Below the pieces are notes generated by a model, which did not search any database, had not been told where the DNA came from, and was given only the letters and a program-made list of their open reading frames with translations. Position numbers and translations under genes: made by a program. A stretch of 64,000 nt of DNA from Candidatus Binatia bacterium (GTDB taxonomy: Bacteria > Desulfobacterota > Binatia > UBA1149 > JAJCZL01), in contig JANQEO010000275.1 of NCBI GenBank assembly GCA_028278325.1, positions 54,541-118,540 on the forward strand, in the 5' to 3' direction. This document shows positions 1-10,979 of this stretch, piece by piece. Within the stretch, counting starts at the first letter, position 1. The number at the start of each line of letters is the position of its first letter.

Positions 1-2
1 AG

Positions 3-818
3 TCAGCCACGGCCGAGGAGTCCCAGCCTGTCGCCCAACCAACTCTCGACGCAATCCAGCAAACCATCCAGCGCTCCGGGCTCTTCGAAGCGGTGATCGA
101 CACCCCGGAAGATTTCCAGCGAAGTCGGGCCGGGCGCCGCCTCCACTATCATGTGCGCGTGAGATACCGGCACGACGCTGTCGACATCTCCATGCATGAC
201 CAGCAAAGGACATTGCAGCTGCCTCACCGACTCCAGGATGTCGAGTGCCTCGACGTCATCGAGGAAGGTCGAGCGCATCGTCCCGTCCCTCCAACTGCGC
301 ACGCCGCTGCGGCGCCACTGCTCGCGATCCGGGTCGGACAATCCCTCTGTGAAGAGCGACGCATCCGCGGGTGCAGCTATGGTCGCGACGGCATCCACCA
401 TGTCGGAGCGCTTGGCCGCACCGATGAGGGACACCGTACCGCCAAGACTCGAGCCGAGTACTATGCAGCGGCTCGGCTCCAACTCGGCCACGAAATCGAG
501 CGCGCCTTGCAGGTCGTCAACCTCGCCGCTGATGGTAAGGTCTTCGAAGCTGCCTCCGGAATCCCCCACGAAGGAGAAGTCGAAACGCACGACGGTCATC
601 CCCTGGGGGGCGAAGCGTTCAACGAGAGCCGTTTGCTTGGTCCCCCCGCGTGTCGATTCCATTCCGTGACAAAGCAAGAGACAGGGGCTTCCGGGTTTGC
701 TTGCGCGAAAAAGGTCACCGACCAGCGTTACACCGCTGCGGCTCGGGAACTCGACGTATTCACCACTCACGAGGTTCATGACAACGGCGTTGAGGGGCCT
801 CGGCTGCATTGATACCAT
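3..818 (-). CDS. alpha/beta hydrolase (serine hydrolase, acyl esterase-like)
   Basis: A 271-residue single-domain alpha/beta hydrolase. The oxyanion-region HG lies at residues 51-52 after a hydrophobic strand. The nucleophile elbow GSSLGG is at 122-127 (Ser124), the acid is probably Asp213 in HGDVDSVVP, and the catalytic His is His242 in GVDHRF. The order and spacing match the dienelactone hydrolase/esterase group; the substrate cannot be read from sequence. The longest start is at 818, only 5 bp from the divergent xerC start. The internal ATG at 779 (MNLVSGEY) leaves room for a promoter and is just as plausible. No signal peptide, so probably cytoplasmic. Confidence 0.85.
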   Translation of the reverse strand: MVSMQPRPLNAVVMNLVSGEYVEFPSRSGVTLVGDLFRASKPGSPCLLLCHGMESTRGGTKQTALVERFAPQGMTVVRFDFSFVGDSGGSFEDLTISGEVDDLQGALDFVAELEPSRCIVLGSSLGGTVSLIGAAKRSDMVDAVATIAAPADASLFTEGLSDPDREQWRRSGVRSWRDGTMRSTFLDDVEALDILESVRQLQCPLLVMHGDVDSVVPVSHAHMIVEAAPGPTSLEIFRGVDHRFEEPGALDGLLDCVESWLGDRLGLLGRG

Positions 819-823
819 AGTGT

Positions 824-1894
824 GTGGTGCCGCCGAAACAGGCCGACATCGAGAGGGTGGCGCGCTGCGATCTCATAGAGCGCAGGCTCAAAGCCGCAGG
901 GATCCCGGCTGACTCTCCTCTTTCACGCGAACTGCTCGAGTTCGTCGACTACCTTCAGACCGAGGCCGGGCGCAGGCCCAGGACCGTCGCCGCCTACGTC
1001 GCCGACATCGTGGGGTTCGTGAAGTTCCTCTCTTCGCGGGGCAAGGCCTCGGCCAAGCCGACGGCCGACGATGTCTTGGCCGCCGACCCCGATGATATTC
1101 GCGGTTGGCTCGCGGATCGCCTCGACGATGCGAGCCGCGCGACCGTCTCGCGCAACCTGGCGTCGGTGCGCGCTTTCTACCGTCACCTCACCCGCCACCG
1201 TGGGGATGCCGACCGCTGGCAGTTGGTGAGCGCGCCGAAGACCCCCAACACCCTGCCCGTATACCTCCCCGAAGACGACATGGCCGCCCTACTGGGAGCT
1301 GTCGCCGACCCCGCCCCGACCGACGGCACCGACGATCAGCTCAAGAACGAACGCAGGCGACTCAGGGACGCCGCCATACTCGAGGTTCTGTACTCCTGCG
1401 GTCTGCGCGCTTCGGAATGCGTCGCACTGGACTGGGACCAGGTCGACTTCGATCTCGGAGTCGTGCGCGTGCTGGAGGGCAAAGGCGGAAAACAGAGAGT
1501 CGTTCCCATCGGCCGCCACGCGCTCGATGCCCTCGATACCTACAAGCGCGCCTGGAGCGGCTGGCTCGAATCCCGTGGCAGCGAGACGACGCCGAGCGCC
1601 GGCGGAGATGACGACCGGCGGGCGGTTTTTTTGAACCTGCGGGGCACGCGCCTGAGCTCTCGCAGCGTCGGCCGGGTGGTGGAACGCGCCCTACGAGTCG
1701 CCGGCATACAAACCAAAGCTTCGCCGCATTCTCTCAGGCACTCCTTCGCTACCCACTTGCTCGAACACGGCGCCGACTTGCGCGCCATTCAGGAGATGCT
1801 GGGACACTCCTCCATCTCCACGACCCAGAAGTACACTCACCTCGACCTTCGCCATCTGGCGTCGGTGCACGCCAAGTCTCACCCGCGGTCCTGA
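824..1894 (+). CDS. xerC: tyrosine recombinase XerC/D
   Basis: Site-specific tyrosine recombinase that resolves chromosome dimers at dif. The N-terminal SAM-like core-binding domain (about residues 32-125) carries the usual TVAAY helix. The catalytic domain has the full set of residues: Arg195 (CGLRASE), Lys at 220/223 (GKGGKQR), His302-x-x-Arg305 (HSLRH), His328 (LGHSS) and nucleophile Tyr337 (TTQKYTH). At 356 residues it is somewhat longer than the usual ~300, because of an N-terminal extension and two acidic loops. The start is one of two tandem GTG codons at 824/827. It is followed by hslV-hslU, the order familiar from many bacteria, which supports XerC over a phage integrase. Confidence 0.92.
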   Translation: MVPPKQADIERVARCDLIERRLKAAGIPADSPLSRELLEFVDYLQTEAGRRPRTVAAYVADIVGFVKFLSSRGKASAKPTADDVLAADPDDIRGWLADRLDDASRATVSRNLASVRAFYRHLTRHRGDADRWQLVSAPKTPNTLPVYLPEDDMAALLGAVADPAPTDGTDDQLKNERRRLRDAAILEVLYSCGLRASECVALDWDQVDFDLGVVRVLEGKGGKQRVVPIGRHALDALDTYKRAWSGWLESRGSETTPSAGGDDDRRAVFLNLRGTRLSSRSVGRVVERALRVAGIQTKASPHSLRHSFATHLLEHGADLRAIQEMLGHSSISTTQKYTHLDLRHLASVHAKSHPRS

Positions 1895-1954
1895 CCTCGC
1901 GCGGCCAACGCGCGCTGGCTGGCAATGCGGGCGCGAATAGGCCAAGAAAGGCCC

Positions 1955-2481
1955 GTGTATCACGCAACGACGATACTGGCCGTCCGACGTGACGGAGTCA
2001 TAGCCATGGCCGGTGACGGGCAGGTCAGCATGGGCGACACCGTCATGAAACAGAACGCCCGCAAGGTCCGGCGGCTCTACGGGGGCAAGGTCCTGGGCGG
2101 GTTCGCCGGCGCTACCGCCGACGCCTTCACCCTCTTCGAGAAGTTCGAGGAAAAACTCGAGAAGTACAGCGGCAATCTCACCCGGGCGGCCGTCGAGCTG
2201 GCGAAAGACTGGCGCAGCGACCGCATGCTCAGACGGTTGGAGGCCCTCCTCATAGTCGCCGACAGCGAGGTCTCCCTACTCGTCTCCGGCGCCGGCGACG
2301 TCATCGAACCCGATGACGGGCTCTTGGCGATCGGCTCCGGGGGTAACTACGCGCTGGCCGCCGCACGCGCCATGATCGCTCATACCGCACTGGACGCCCC
2401 GACGATTGCGGAGGAAGCAATGAAGGTAGCGCAGTCCATCTGCGTCTACACGAACGGTGAATTGACCCTGGAGCGCCTGCC

Positions 2482-2485
<4 letters not shown>
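1955..2485 (+). CDS. hslV: ATP-dependent protease peptidase subunit HslV (ClpQ)
   Basis: N-terminal-nucleophile threonine protease that forms the proteolytic core of the HslUV complex in the cytoplasm. The protein contains [10 protein letters not shown] at its N-terminus, GDGQVSMG, the [14 protein letters not shown] block and [13 protein letters not shown], all typical of HslV. The catalytic Thr is in the ATT tripeptide, exposed after removal of a short propeptide. I place the start at GTG 1955, giving MYHATT and 176 residues, the usual propeptide length. The ATG at 1925 would add ten residues of unlikely propeptide. The stop overlaps the start of hslU by four bases, so the two are co-translated. 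Confidence 0.95.
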
Positions 2486-3834
<1,349 letters not shown>

Positions 3835-3870
3835 ACTCGACCGTGCCCGGCCGACGGGCGGTAACAGCTG

Positions 3871-4764
3871 ATGGACGAAGTAATCACCAAGGCCAAGGTG
3901 CTTCTTGAAGCACTGCCCTACATACAACGCTTCAAAGGAAGCCGCGTCGTAATCAAGTACGGCGGCAACGCCATGGTCGAGCCCGAGTTGAGGGCGAGCT
4001 TCTGTCGAGACCTCGTCCTGCTCAAGGCCATCGGACTCGAGCCCATCCTCGTTCACGGTGGCGGGCCTCAGATCGGCAAGCGGCTGGAGAAGGCGGGCAA
4101 GAAGAGCCACTTCGTTCACGGGATGCGAGTGACCGACCACGAGACGATGGAAATCGTCGAGGAGGTTCTGGTCGGAGAGGTCAACGCCGACATCGTGGCC
4201 GACATAAGGGCCAAGGGCGGCAAGGCCATCGGCATGAGCGGCAAAGACGCGGGCTTGATAATCGCGCGCAAGCACAGGATGACTCGCGCCGACAAGGACG
4301 GAGACTTGATCGACCTCGGACTGGTCGGAGAAGTGGAACAGATCCAACCCGAGATACTCGACGGGCTGAGCGGCACCGACTACATCCCCGTGATCGCGCC
4401 GATAGGCCGCGATCACCACGGCAACACATACAATATCAACGCCGACTTCGCCGCATCCGAGCTGGCTCAGGGGCTGCACGCCGCCAAGTTGATGCTGCTT
4501 ACCAACGTCGCCGGCATCGAGAACGGCAAAGGCGAAGTGCAGACCGTAATCAGCGCCCGTCAGGCAAAGGACCAGTTACGGCGCGGCATAATAAAGGAAG
4601 GGATGGTGCCGAAAGTGCGGTGCGCCCTCGACGCCCTGGCCAACGGCGTCAAGCAAGTCCACATCATCGACGGGCGGGTGAGCCACTCGCTCCTGCTCGA
4701 GATATTCACGCGAAAGGGAGTGGGGACCGAAGTAAAGCTCAAGCCGGTGAAGGCCAGGCACTAG
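3871..4764 (+). CDS. argB: acetylglutamate kinase
   Basis: Phosphorylates N-acetyl-L-glutamate, the second step of arginine synthesis. Amino-acid kinase fold: KYGGNAM phosphate-binding loop near residue 30, LVHGGGPQIG near 60, and a NVAGI segment in the C-terminal half. The N-terminus carries an extra helix (KAKVLLEALPYIQRF) of the type seen in hexameric, arginine-inhibited kinases, so feedback inhibition by arginine is likely. It starts 36 bp after hslU and begins the argBDFGH run. argA/argJ and argC are not in the window. Confidence 0.95.
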   Translation: MDEVITKAKVLLEALPYIQRFKGSRVVIKYGGNAMVEPELRASFCRDLVLLKAIGLEPILVHGGGPQIGKRLEKAGKKSHFVHGMRVTDHETMEIVEEVLVGEVNADIVADIRAKGGKAIGMSGKDAGLIIARKHRMTRADKDGDLIDLGLVGEVEQIQPEILDGLSGTDYIPVIAPIGRDHHGNTYNINADFAASELAQGLHAAKLMLLTNVAGIENGKGEVQTVISARQAKDQLRRGIIKEGMVPKVRCALDALANGVKQVHIIDGRVSHSLLLEIFTRKGVGTEVKLKPVKARH

Positions 4765-4769
4765 AAACG

Positions 4770-5936
4770 ATGACGGCCTCGATCATAGAGCTGACCGACA
4801 CCTACACCGCGCCGAACTACGCGCGCTATCCCGTCGCATTCGTGCGCGGCGAGGGACGCAGGCTGTGGGATGACAACGGCAAGTCATACCTGGACATGCT
4901 GGGCGGGATAGGCGTGAGCTGTCTCGGCTACGGGCACGAGGCGTTGGTGGCGGCGATAAAGGATCAAGCCGCCAAGCTCATCCATACCTCCAACCTCTAC
5001 TACCACGAGCCCGGGGCGCTGCTTGCCCAGCGGCTCTGTGAATCGAGCTTCGCCGACCGGGTGTTCTTCTGTAACAGCGGCACGGAAGCCAACGAGGCCG
5101 CGATCAAGATGGCACGCCGGCGCTATTCGGACAGGGAGAAGATCGTTGCGTGCCACGACTCCTTTCACGGCCGAACCCTGGGCTCGCTGGCCGCGACCGG
5201 CCAGGCGGGACTGCGCGAGGGGTTCGGGCCGCTACCCCAGGGATTCGTCCACGTGGCCTACGGCGACATCGACGCGGCCGCGGCTGCAGTCGACGCCGAT
5301 ACCGCGGCCGTGATGGTCGAACCGATCCTCGGAGAAGGCGGGGTCGTCGTGCCCCCCGAAGGCTACCTCACCGGGCTGCGACGGCTTTGCGACGAAAACG
5401 GCGCCCTCCTGATCCTCGACGAAGTGCAGACCGGAATGGGGCGCACGGGCAGTCTGTTCGCCCACGAGCACGAGAACGTCTCACCCGACATCGCCACATG
5501 CGCCAAGGGCCTGGCGGGCGGACTTCCCATCGGCGCCGTGCTCGCCACCGAAGCAGCCGCTTCAGGCTTCGTAGCCGGGGCCCACGGCTCGACCTTCGGA
5601 GCCAACCCCGTGGCTTGCCGAGCGGGGCTTACCGTGATGGACAGCCTCCTTACTGGCGGCGTGATCGAGAACTGCCTACGATCCGCGGATCGCCTCCGCG
5701 ACCGTCTCGGCGAGCTGGCCGCCGGCCGCGAGGATATAAAGGAGGTGCGGGGCCACGGGCTCATGGTCGGAATAGAATTTGACCGGCCCAGCAAGCCGAT
5801 CGTAGAGAGCTGTTTGGACAAGGGCCTGATCGTCAACGCTACGGCCGGCAACGTGTTGAGAATGTTGCCCCCACTGACGATCACGCCCGACGAAATCGAC
5901 GAGGGCGTAGGCATACTGAGAGACGTGCTGGCATGA
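4770..5936 (+). CDS. argD: acetylornithine aminotransferase
   Basis: PLP-dependent class-III aminotransferase that converts N-acetylglutamate semialdehyde to N-acetylornithine; it may also act on succinyl-diaminopimelate semialdehyde. The start ATG 4770 follows the argB stop by 5 bp and gives 388 residues, the normal length; upstream in-frame codons lie inside argB. Visible motifs are the FCNSGTEANEAAIK cofactor-phosphate region, the LILDEVQTGMGRTG segment with the ring-stacking Asp, and ATCAKGLAGGLPIGA containing the Schiff-base lysine. The 3' end overlaps argF by four bases. Confidence 0.94.
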   Translation: MTASIIELTDTYTAPNYARYPVAFVRGEGRRLWDDNGKSYLDMLGGIGVSCLGYGHEALVAAIKDQAAKLIHTSNLYYHEPGALLAQRLCESSFADRVFFCNSGTEANEAAIKMARRRYSDREKIVACHDSFHGRTLGSLAATGQAGLREGFGPLPQGFVHVAYGDIDAAAAAVDADTAAVMVEPILGEGGVVVPPEGYLTGLRRLCDENGALLILDEVQTGMGRTGSLFAHEHENVSPDIATCAKGLAGGLPIGAVLATEAAASGFVAGAHGSTFGANPVACRAGLTVMDSLLTGGVIENCLRSADRLRDRLGELAAGREDIKEVRGHGLMVGIEFDRPSKPIVESCLDKGLIVNATAGNVLRMLPPLTITPDEIDEGVGILRDVLA

Positions 5937-6862
5937 AACGCAACCTGATTTCACTAGCGGACTTGACCGCCGAGGAAATAGAACACCTCCTCGCCCTGGC
6001 CAAGCGACTCAAGGACGACCTGGCGGCCGGAAGAGAACACGCATGGCTGGCCGGCAAGACGCTCGCGATGATCTTCGAGAAGCCGAGCCTGCGGACCAGA
6101 GTCACCTTCGAGACCGGGATGCACCAGCTCGGAGGCGACGCCATCTATCTGGCTCCTAACGACATACAGTTCGGCGGTCGCGAGGCCGTGGCCGACATAG
6201 GCAAGAATCTGTCCCTGTGGGTAGACGCGATCGTGGCCAGGACCTTCTCCCACCGCTCGGTGGTGGAGCTAACCGAGCATGCGTCAGTCCCTGTGATCAA
6301 CGGACTGACCGACCTCCTTCACCCCTGTCAGGTGCTGGCCGATTGCTTGACGCTGAGCGAGTTGCGCCAGGATCTGAAGAATCTTTACGTTGTGTTCGTC
6401 GGTGACGGCAACAATGTCGTGCACTCCTGGCTCAACGCCGCCGCAAAGCTAGGCTTCAAATTCACATTGGTCTGTCCGGCCGGCTACGAGCCGCACCCCG
6501 AGGTGCTCGAGGCGGCGCGATCGGTTGCATCCGCCCCCTTGGAGGTCGTCAACGACATCGCCGAGGGCACGAAAGATGCCGACGTACTCTACACCGACGT
6601 GTGGACGAGCATGGGCCAGGAGGCCGAGACCGAGCGGCGACGCAAGGTGTTTGCACCCTACCAGATAAACGAGGCGCTCCTGGCCAACGCGGCCGACGAC
6701 GTGATCGTGATGCATTGCCTGCCGGCTCATCGCGGCGAGGAGATAACATCGGAGGTCCTCGACGGCCCCCATTCAGTGGTCATGCAGGAGGCTGAGAACC
6801 GCCTCCATGTCCAGAAAGCCGCGCTGGCATGGCTGCTCGGGGCCGAACAGGCCCAAATCTGA
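5933..6862 (+). CDS. argF: ornithine carbamoyltransferase
   Basis: Makes citrulline from ornithine and carbamoyl phosphate in the cytoplasm. 309 residues. The carbamoyl-phosphate loop reads EKPSLRTR, followed later by HPCQVLAD. The ornithine-side motifs are DVWTSMGQE (SMG loop) and [10 protein letters not shown] with the catalytic Cys. These SMG and HCLP motifs argue for ornithine rather than aspartate or N-acetylornithine as acceptor. Its ATG overlaps the argD stop (ATGA). Confidence 0.95.
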   Translation: MKRNLISLADLTAEEIEHLLALAKRLKDDLAAGREHAWLAGKTLAMIFEKPSLRTRVTFETGMHQLGGDAIYLAPNDIQFGGREAVADIGKNLSLWVDAIVARTFSHRSVVELTEHASVPVINGLTDLLHPCQVLADCLTLSELRQDLKNLYVVFVGDGNNVVHSWLNAAAKLGFKFTLVCPAGYEPHPEVLEAARSVASAPLEVVNDIAEGTKDADVLYTDVWTSMGQEAETERRRKVFAPYQINEALLANAADDVIVMHCLPAHRGEEITSEVLDGPHSVVMQEAENRLHVQKAALAWLLGAEQAQI

Positions 6863-6867
6863 CGACT

Positions 6868-8079
6868 ATGGCAGGCGACAAAACATCCAAGATCGTTCTC
6901 GCCTACAGCGGCGGACTCGATACCTCGGTCATTCTCAAGTGGCTGATCCAGGAATACGACTGCGAGGTCATCGCATACGCGGCCGACGTCGGCCAGGGCG
7001 AGGAATTGAGCGGGCTCGATGACAAGGCCAAGGCGACCGGCGCCTCCCAAGTCTTCATCGAAGACCTGCGCGAGGAGTTCGTGTCCGACTTCGTGCTGCC
7101 CATGTTGAGGGCCAACGCCATATACGAAGGGACGTACCTGTTGGGCACATCCATCGCCCGGCCAGTGATAGCCAAGCGCCAGGTAGAGATCGCGCGGCAA
7201 ACCGGCGCAGACTCCGTGGCCCACGGCGCGACCGGAAAAGGAAACGACCAGGTGCGTTTCGAGCTGACCTTCGCCGCCCTCGCCCCCGACCTGCAGGTCA
7301 TCGCGCCGTGGCGAACGTGGGATCTGACCTCACGCGAGAAACTGTTCGCGTTCGCGAAAGACAACAGCATCGCGTTGCCGGTGAGCGAGGACAAGTCCTA
7401 CAGCATGGACCGCAACGCGTTGCACATCAGCTACGAGGGCCTCGAACTGGAGGATCCTTGGCAGGAGCCCAAGGAGGACATGTTCCTGACGACTACGGCT
7501 CCCGAGCGTGCCCCCGACAAGGCGGAATACGTAGAGATCGACTTCGAAAGAGGCGATCCCGTAGCCGTCGACGGCGAGACCATGTCACCCTACGCGCTGC
7601 TTGCGAATCTCAACGACAAGGCAGCCGCCCATGGCATCGGCCGCGCCGACATCGTCGAGAACCGCTACGTGGGAATGAAGTCGCGGGGCGTCTATGAAAC
7701 GCCCGGCGGCACCGTTCTCAGCATCGCCCATAGGGCCATGGAGAGCCTCACCATGGACAGGGAAGTGATGCACATCCGCGACGGCCTCATTCCCCGCTAC
7801 GCCGAGATGGTCTACTACGGATACTGGTTCGCGCCGGAACGGCTCATGCTGCAGGCGGCCATAGACGAGTCCCAACGCAACGTCAGCGGCACCGTCAGAA
7901 TGAAGCTCTACAAAGGAAGCGCCGCCGTAGTCGGCCGCAAGTCGGCCGAGTCTCTTTACAACGCCGAGCTGGCGACTTTCGGCGAAGACGAGGTCTACTC
8001 CCAAGCCGACGCCGGAGGGTTCATTCGACTCAACTCCCTGCGGCTCAAGATCCGGCAGCTGGCCGAAAAGAAAGGCTGA
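6868..8079 (+). CDS. argG: argininosuccinate synthase
   Basis: ATP-dependent condensation of citrulline with aspartate. The start ATG 6868 lies 5 bp after argF and gives 403 residues; a longer in-frame start lies inside argF and has no conserved sequence. The PP-loop [11 protein letters not shown] is at residues 11-21, followed by the [12 protein letters not shown] segment and the [10 protein letters not shown] region typical of the family. It sits between argF and argH in one transcription unit. Confidence 0.96.
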   Translation: MAGDKTSKIVLAYSGGLDTSVILKWLIQEYDCEVIAYAADVGQGEELSGLDDKAKATGASQVFIEDLREEFVSDFVLPMLRANAIYEGTYLLGTSIARPVIAKRQVEIARQTGADSVAHGATGKGNDQVRFELTFAALAPDLQVIAPWRTWDLTSREKLFAFAKDNSIALPVSEDKSYSMDRNALHISYEGLELEDPWQEPKEDMFLTTTAPERAPDKAEYVEIDFERGDPVAVDGETMSPYALLANLNDKAAAHGIGRADIVENRYVGMKSRGVYETPGGTVLSIAHRAMESLTMDREVMHIRDGLIPRYAEMVYYGYWFAPERLMLQAAIDESQRNVSGTVRMKLYKGSAAVVGRKSAESLYNAELATFGEDEVYSQADAGGFIRLNSLRLKIRQLAEKKG

Positions 8080-8080
8080 G

Positions 8081-9493
8081 GTGGCGGCCAAGCGAAAAAC
8101 CAACCGGGCCTGGGGAGGGCGATTCGAATCGGGCCCTGCAGCCGACGCGCAGGAGTTCACTGCGTCGATCTCCTTCGACGTACGCCTCTATCCCTACGAC
8201 ATCCGCGCGAGCATCGCGCACGCGCGTATGCTCGCGGCATGCAAGATCATCTCGGCTGCCGACCGTGACAAGATCGTGAAAGGGCTGAGGGCCGTCGAGA
8301 AGGAAATCGAACAGGGGCGCTTCAAGCCCGGGGCCGCCGACGAAGACATCCACATGGCCATCGAAAGACGCCTGATCGAGAAGGTCGGGGCAGCAGGGGA
8401 AAAGCTGCACACGGCCAGAAGCCGCAACGACCAGGTCGTCACCGATGTGCGCCTATACCTCAAGGACGCCATCGCCGAAGTCACGAAGGGTATCCAGGCC
8501 GTCCAAGACACGCTCGCCGATATCGCCCGGCGCCACCCGGACACGCTCATCCCGGGCTATACCCACATGCAGCGGGCACAACCGGTCGTCCTCGGGCACC
8601 ACCTGCTCGCCTACCACGACATGCTCTCACGCGACGCCGGCAGGCTGGCCGACTGCATGGTACGCGTCGACGTGCTGCCCTTGGGTGCGGGCGCTCTGGC
8701 CGGAACCACTCTGCCTATCGACCCGTCGAGGGTCGCCAAAGAGTTGGGGTTTGCGAGGGTATTCGACAACAGCATGGATGCTGTCGCCGACCGTGACTTC
8801 ATCATCGAGTTCCTTGGCGCCGTTGCCATCCTGTTTTCGCATCTGAGTCGCTTGGCCGCCGAGATCACGTTGTGGGCGACCACCGAGTACGGATTCGTCG
8901 AGCTTCACGACAAGTACAGCACCGGCAGCTCGATGATGCCGCAGAAAAAGAATCCCGACATCGCCGAGTTGGTGCGCGGCAAGTCGGGACGGGTCTACGG
9001 CAACCTCGTCTCCCTGCTGACGACGGTCAAGGGACTGCCCCTCACCTACAACAGTGATCTTCAGGAAGACAAGGAACCGTTGTTCGACAGCGTCGACACG
9101 GCGGTGGGCAGCCTTTCCATTCTCGGGTCCCTGCTGGCGTCGTTGAAGTTCGACCCCGAGGCGACCGGACGCGCCGCCGAGGACGACTCCATGCTGGCGA
9201 CCGATTTGGCCGAGTATCTGGTCGATGCGGGCGTACCCTTCCGCAAGGCGCACGAGATCACCGGCCGTATCGTTCGTGATTGCGCCGATCGCTCCGAGCC
9301 GCTTACGGCCATGACACCGCAAAGGCTGCGCAAGTTCGCACCGCAGTTTTCCGACGACGTCGCGCGCATCCTGACGGCATCGGCGTCCGTAGCCCGGCGC
9401 AACTCGCGCGGCGGCACCGCGCCGTCCAACGTCAAGAAGCGTCTGCGCGGCTTGTCCGCACGCAAGCCGTCGGCACGTAAGACGTCAGGTTGA
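8081..9493 (+). CDS. argH: argininosuccinate lyase
   Basis: Cleaves argininosuccinate to arginine and fumarate. Member of the fumarase/aspartase superfamily with the signature GSSMMPQKKNPD carrying the catalytic serine loop, plus the TARSRNDQV and GYTHMQRAQPV blocks. 470 residues from a GTG at 8081, one base after the argG stop. The C-terminus has a ~30-residue Lys/Arg/Ser-rich tail beyond the usual end, which looks disordered. It completes the citrulline-to-arginine steps. Confidence 0.95.
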   Translation: MAAKRKTNRAWGGRFESGPAADAQEFTASISFDVRLYPYDIRASIAHARMLAACKIISAADRDKIVKGLRAVEKEIEQGRFKPGAADEDIHMAIERRLIEKVGAAGEKLHTARSRNDQVVTDVRLYLKDAIAEVTKGIQAVQDTLADIARRHPDTLIPGYTHMQRAQPVVLGHHLLAYHDMLSRDAGRLADCMVRVDVLPLGAGALAGTTLPIDPSRVAKELGFARVFDNSMDAVADRDFIIEFLGAVAILFSHLSRLAAEITLWATTEYGFVELHDKYSTGSSMMPQKKNPDIAELVRGKSGRVYGNLVSLLTTVKGLPLTYNSDLQEDKEPLFDSVDTAVGSLSILGSLLASLKFDPEATGRAAEDDSMLATDLAEYLVDAGVPFRKAHEITGRIVRDCADRSEPLTAMTPQRLRKFAPQFSDDVARILTASASVARRNSRGGTAPSNVKKRLRGLSARKPSARKTSG

Positions 9494-9494
9494 G

Positions 9495-9962
9495 GTGCGT
9501 CTGGAAATGAGGGCGACAAGATTCGGAACGTGGGTTGGGCTGCTTGCCGCTGCGGCCGTCACCCTGACAGCCTTGGCCGTCTCTTCGGGCTGCGGAATGC
9601 GTTCCAGCCCGCGTCCTCCGGAAGATACCGCCATCGTGTTGGAGACCCCCAAGGCCGTGCGCAACGCCGACGGCAGCATCGCCATAGAATGGAAGCGTCC
9701 CGAGCAGAGCGCCGACGGCAAACGTGTCCGAGACCTCGCCGGCTTCGTCGTCGAAAGAGGCACCGTGGAGGAAGGCTTTACCGAGCTGGCTATCGTGCCG
9801 GTGATCGACAACGAAAAGATCCGTCCCCAACGCAAGTTCAGCTATACCGACGAGGACCCGCCGGCGACGACCGTGTCCTACCGGATCCGCGCCTTCGACG
9901 ACTACGGACAACGGGGCCTGCCGGCGAGCACGGGTTTCTCGGACGCTCCCGACGACGAGTGA
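9495..9962 (+). CDS. small lipoprotein with fibronectin-III-like fold
   Basis: 155-residue exported protein of unknown function. A hydrophobic signal segment (about residues 12-32) ends at a Cys in AVSSGC that fits a loose lipobox, so the mature protein is probably a membrane-anchored lipoprotein. The remainder (IAIEWKRPE, GFVVERGTVEEGF, TVSYRIRAFDDYGQ) has the strand pattern of a fibronectin type III domain. It starts at GTG 9495 directly after argH. A small lipoprotein between argH and lysA is familiar from deltaproteobacterial arg/lys clusters, but its job is not known to me. Confidence 0.75.
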   Translation: MRLEMRATRFGTWVGLLAAAAVTLTALAVSSGCGMRSSPRPPEDTAIVLETPKAVRNADGSIAIEWKRPEQSADGKRVRDLAGFVVERGTVEEGFTELAIVPVIDNEKIRPQRKFSYTDEDPPATTVSYRIRAFDDYGQRGLPASTGFSDAPDDE

Positions 9963-9966
9963 CGGG

Positions 9967-10908
9967 GTGAGTTCGGCCACGGCCAGCACGGGACTCGTGT
10001 TTCCGGGCCAGGGTTCTCAGAAGCCCGGAATGGGTCGAGACTTCTCCGACGCTTTCGCCGTCTCGCGCCGCGTCTACGAAGCCGCCTCCGATGAAGTCGG
10101 CATAGACATGGCCGCCCTGTGCTTCGAAGAAAACGACCGGCTCAACCAGACCGAGTTCACGCAGCCGGCCATCCTCACCACCGAGATCGCCATGCTCGAA
10201 GCGGCCCGGTCCGAGTTCGGCTTCTCCCCTCAGTTCTACGGTGGACACAGCCTCGGCGAGTACACCGCGCTGGTGGCGGCCGGAGTCCTGGAGTTGGCCG
10301 CCGCGGTCCGGCTGGTCAGGGAGAGAGGACGAAGGATGCAGGAGGCCGTCCCCGCCGGCGAAGGTGCCATGGCCGCCGTCATCGGGCGGGGCCTCGACGT
10401 CGACGCCGTCCAGAGCGCCTGCGACGGCCTCACCGTGGACGTCGCCAACTTCAACTCGCCCGATCAGGTGGTGCTGAGCGGCGCCGCTGCAGACATCAAG
10501 TCGGCGCGTTCCCGCCTCGCCGAAGCTTTCGGCAAAGCCCTGCGTGTGGTTCCCCTTCGCGTATCGGCCCCTTTTCACTCCAGGCTGATGCGCGGCATCG
10601 AAGAAGACTTCCGAGCCACGCTGGCCTCCCTCGAACCGGCCCCGCAAAGCGATGCCGCCGCATGTGTAACCTCGAATTACACCGGCGGCTTTCACGAGCC
10701 CCAGGCCGGGAAGCTGATAGACAACCTCACTCGACAGATAGGCAGTGCCGTGCGGTGGGTCGACAACATGCACGCCCTGCTCGAGACGTGCGGTACGGTC
10801 ATCGAGATCGGGCCGGGAAAGCCGCTACGAGGATTCTTCGAGGCTCTCGGTCACAAGATCGATTCCGTCACCGATCTCGCTTCCGCGCGCGAGCACCTCG
10901 GCGGCTGA
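9967..10908 (+). CDS. fabD: malonyl-CoA:ACP transacylase
   Basis: Transfers malonyl from CoA to acyl carrier protein for fatty-acid synthesis. FPGQGSQKPGMG is at residues 12-23, the nucleophile elbow is GHSLGEYTAL, and the catalytic His lies in SAPFHSRLM. 313 residues, the normal size. The start is GTG 9967, 4 bp after the lipoprotein gene. No other fab gene is nearby. The enzyme is embedded in an arginine/lysine cluster, an unusual place for it. Confidence 0.93.
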   Translation: MSSATASTGLVFPGQGSQKPGMGRDFSDAFAVSRRVYEAASDEVGIDMAALCFEENDRLNQTEFTQPAILTTEIAMLEAARSEFGFSPQFYGGHSLGEYTALVAAGVLELAAAVRLVRERGRRMQEAVPAGEGAMAAVIGRGLDVDAVQSACDGLTVDVANFNSPDQVVLSGAAADIKSARSRLAEAFGKALRVVPLRVSAPFHSRLMRGIEEDFRATLASLEPAPQSDAAACVTSNYTGGFHEPQAGKLIDNLTRQIGSAVRWVDNMHALLETCGTVIEIGPGKPLRGFFEALGHKIDSVTDLASAREHLGG

Positions 10909-10979
10909 GCCGCCGGCGCCGGCTACAATAGCCGCCGGCTCGCCTTCAACATCAGGCGATACTATAGTCGGGCGTTTTC

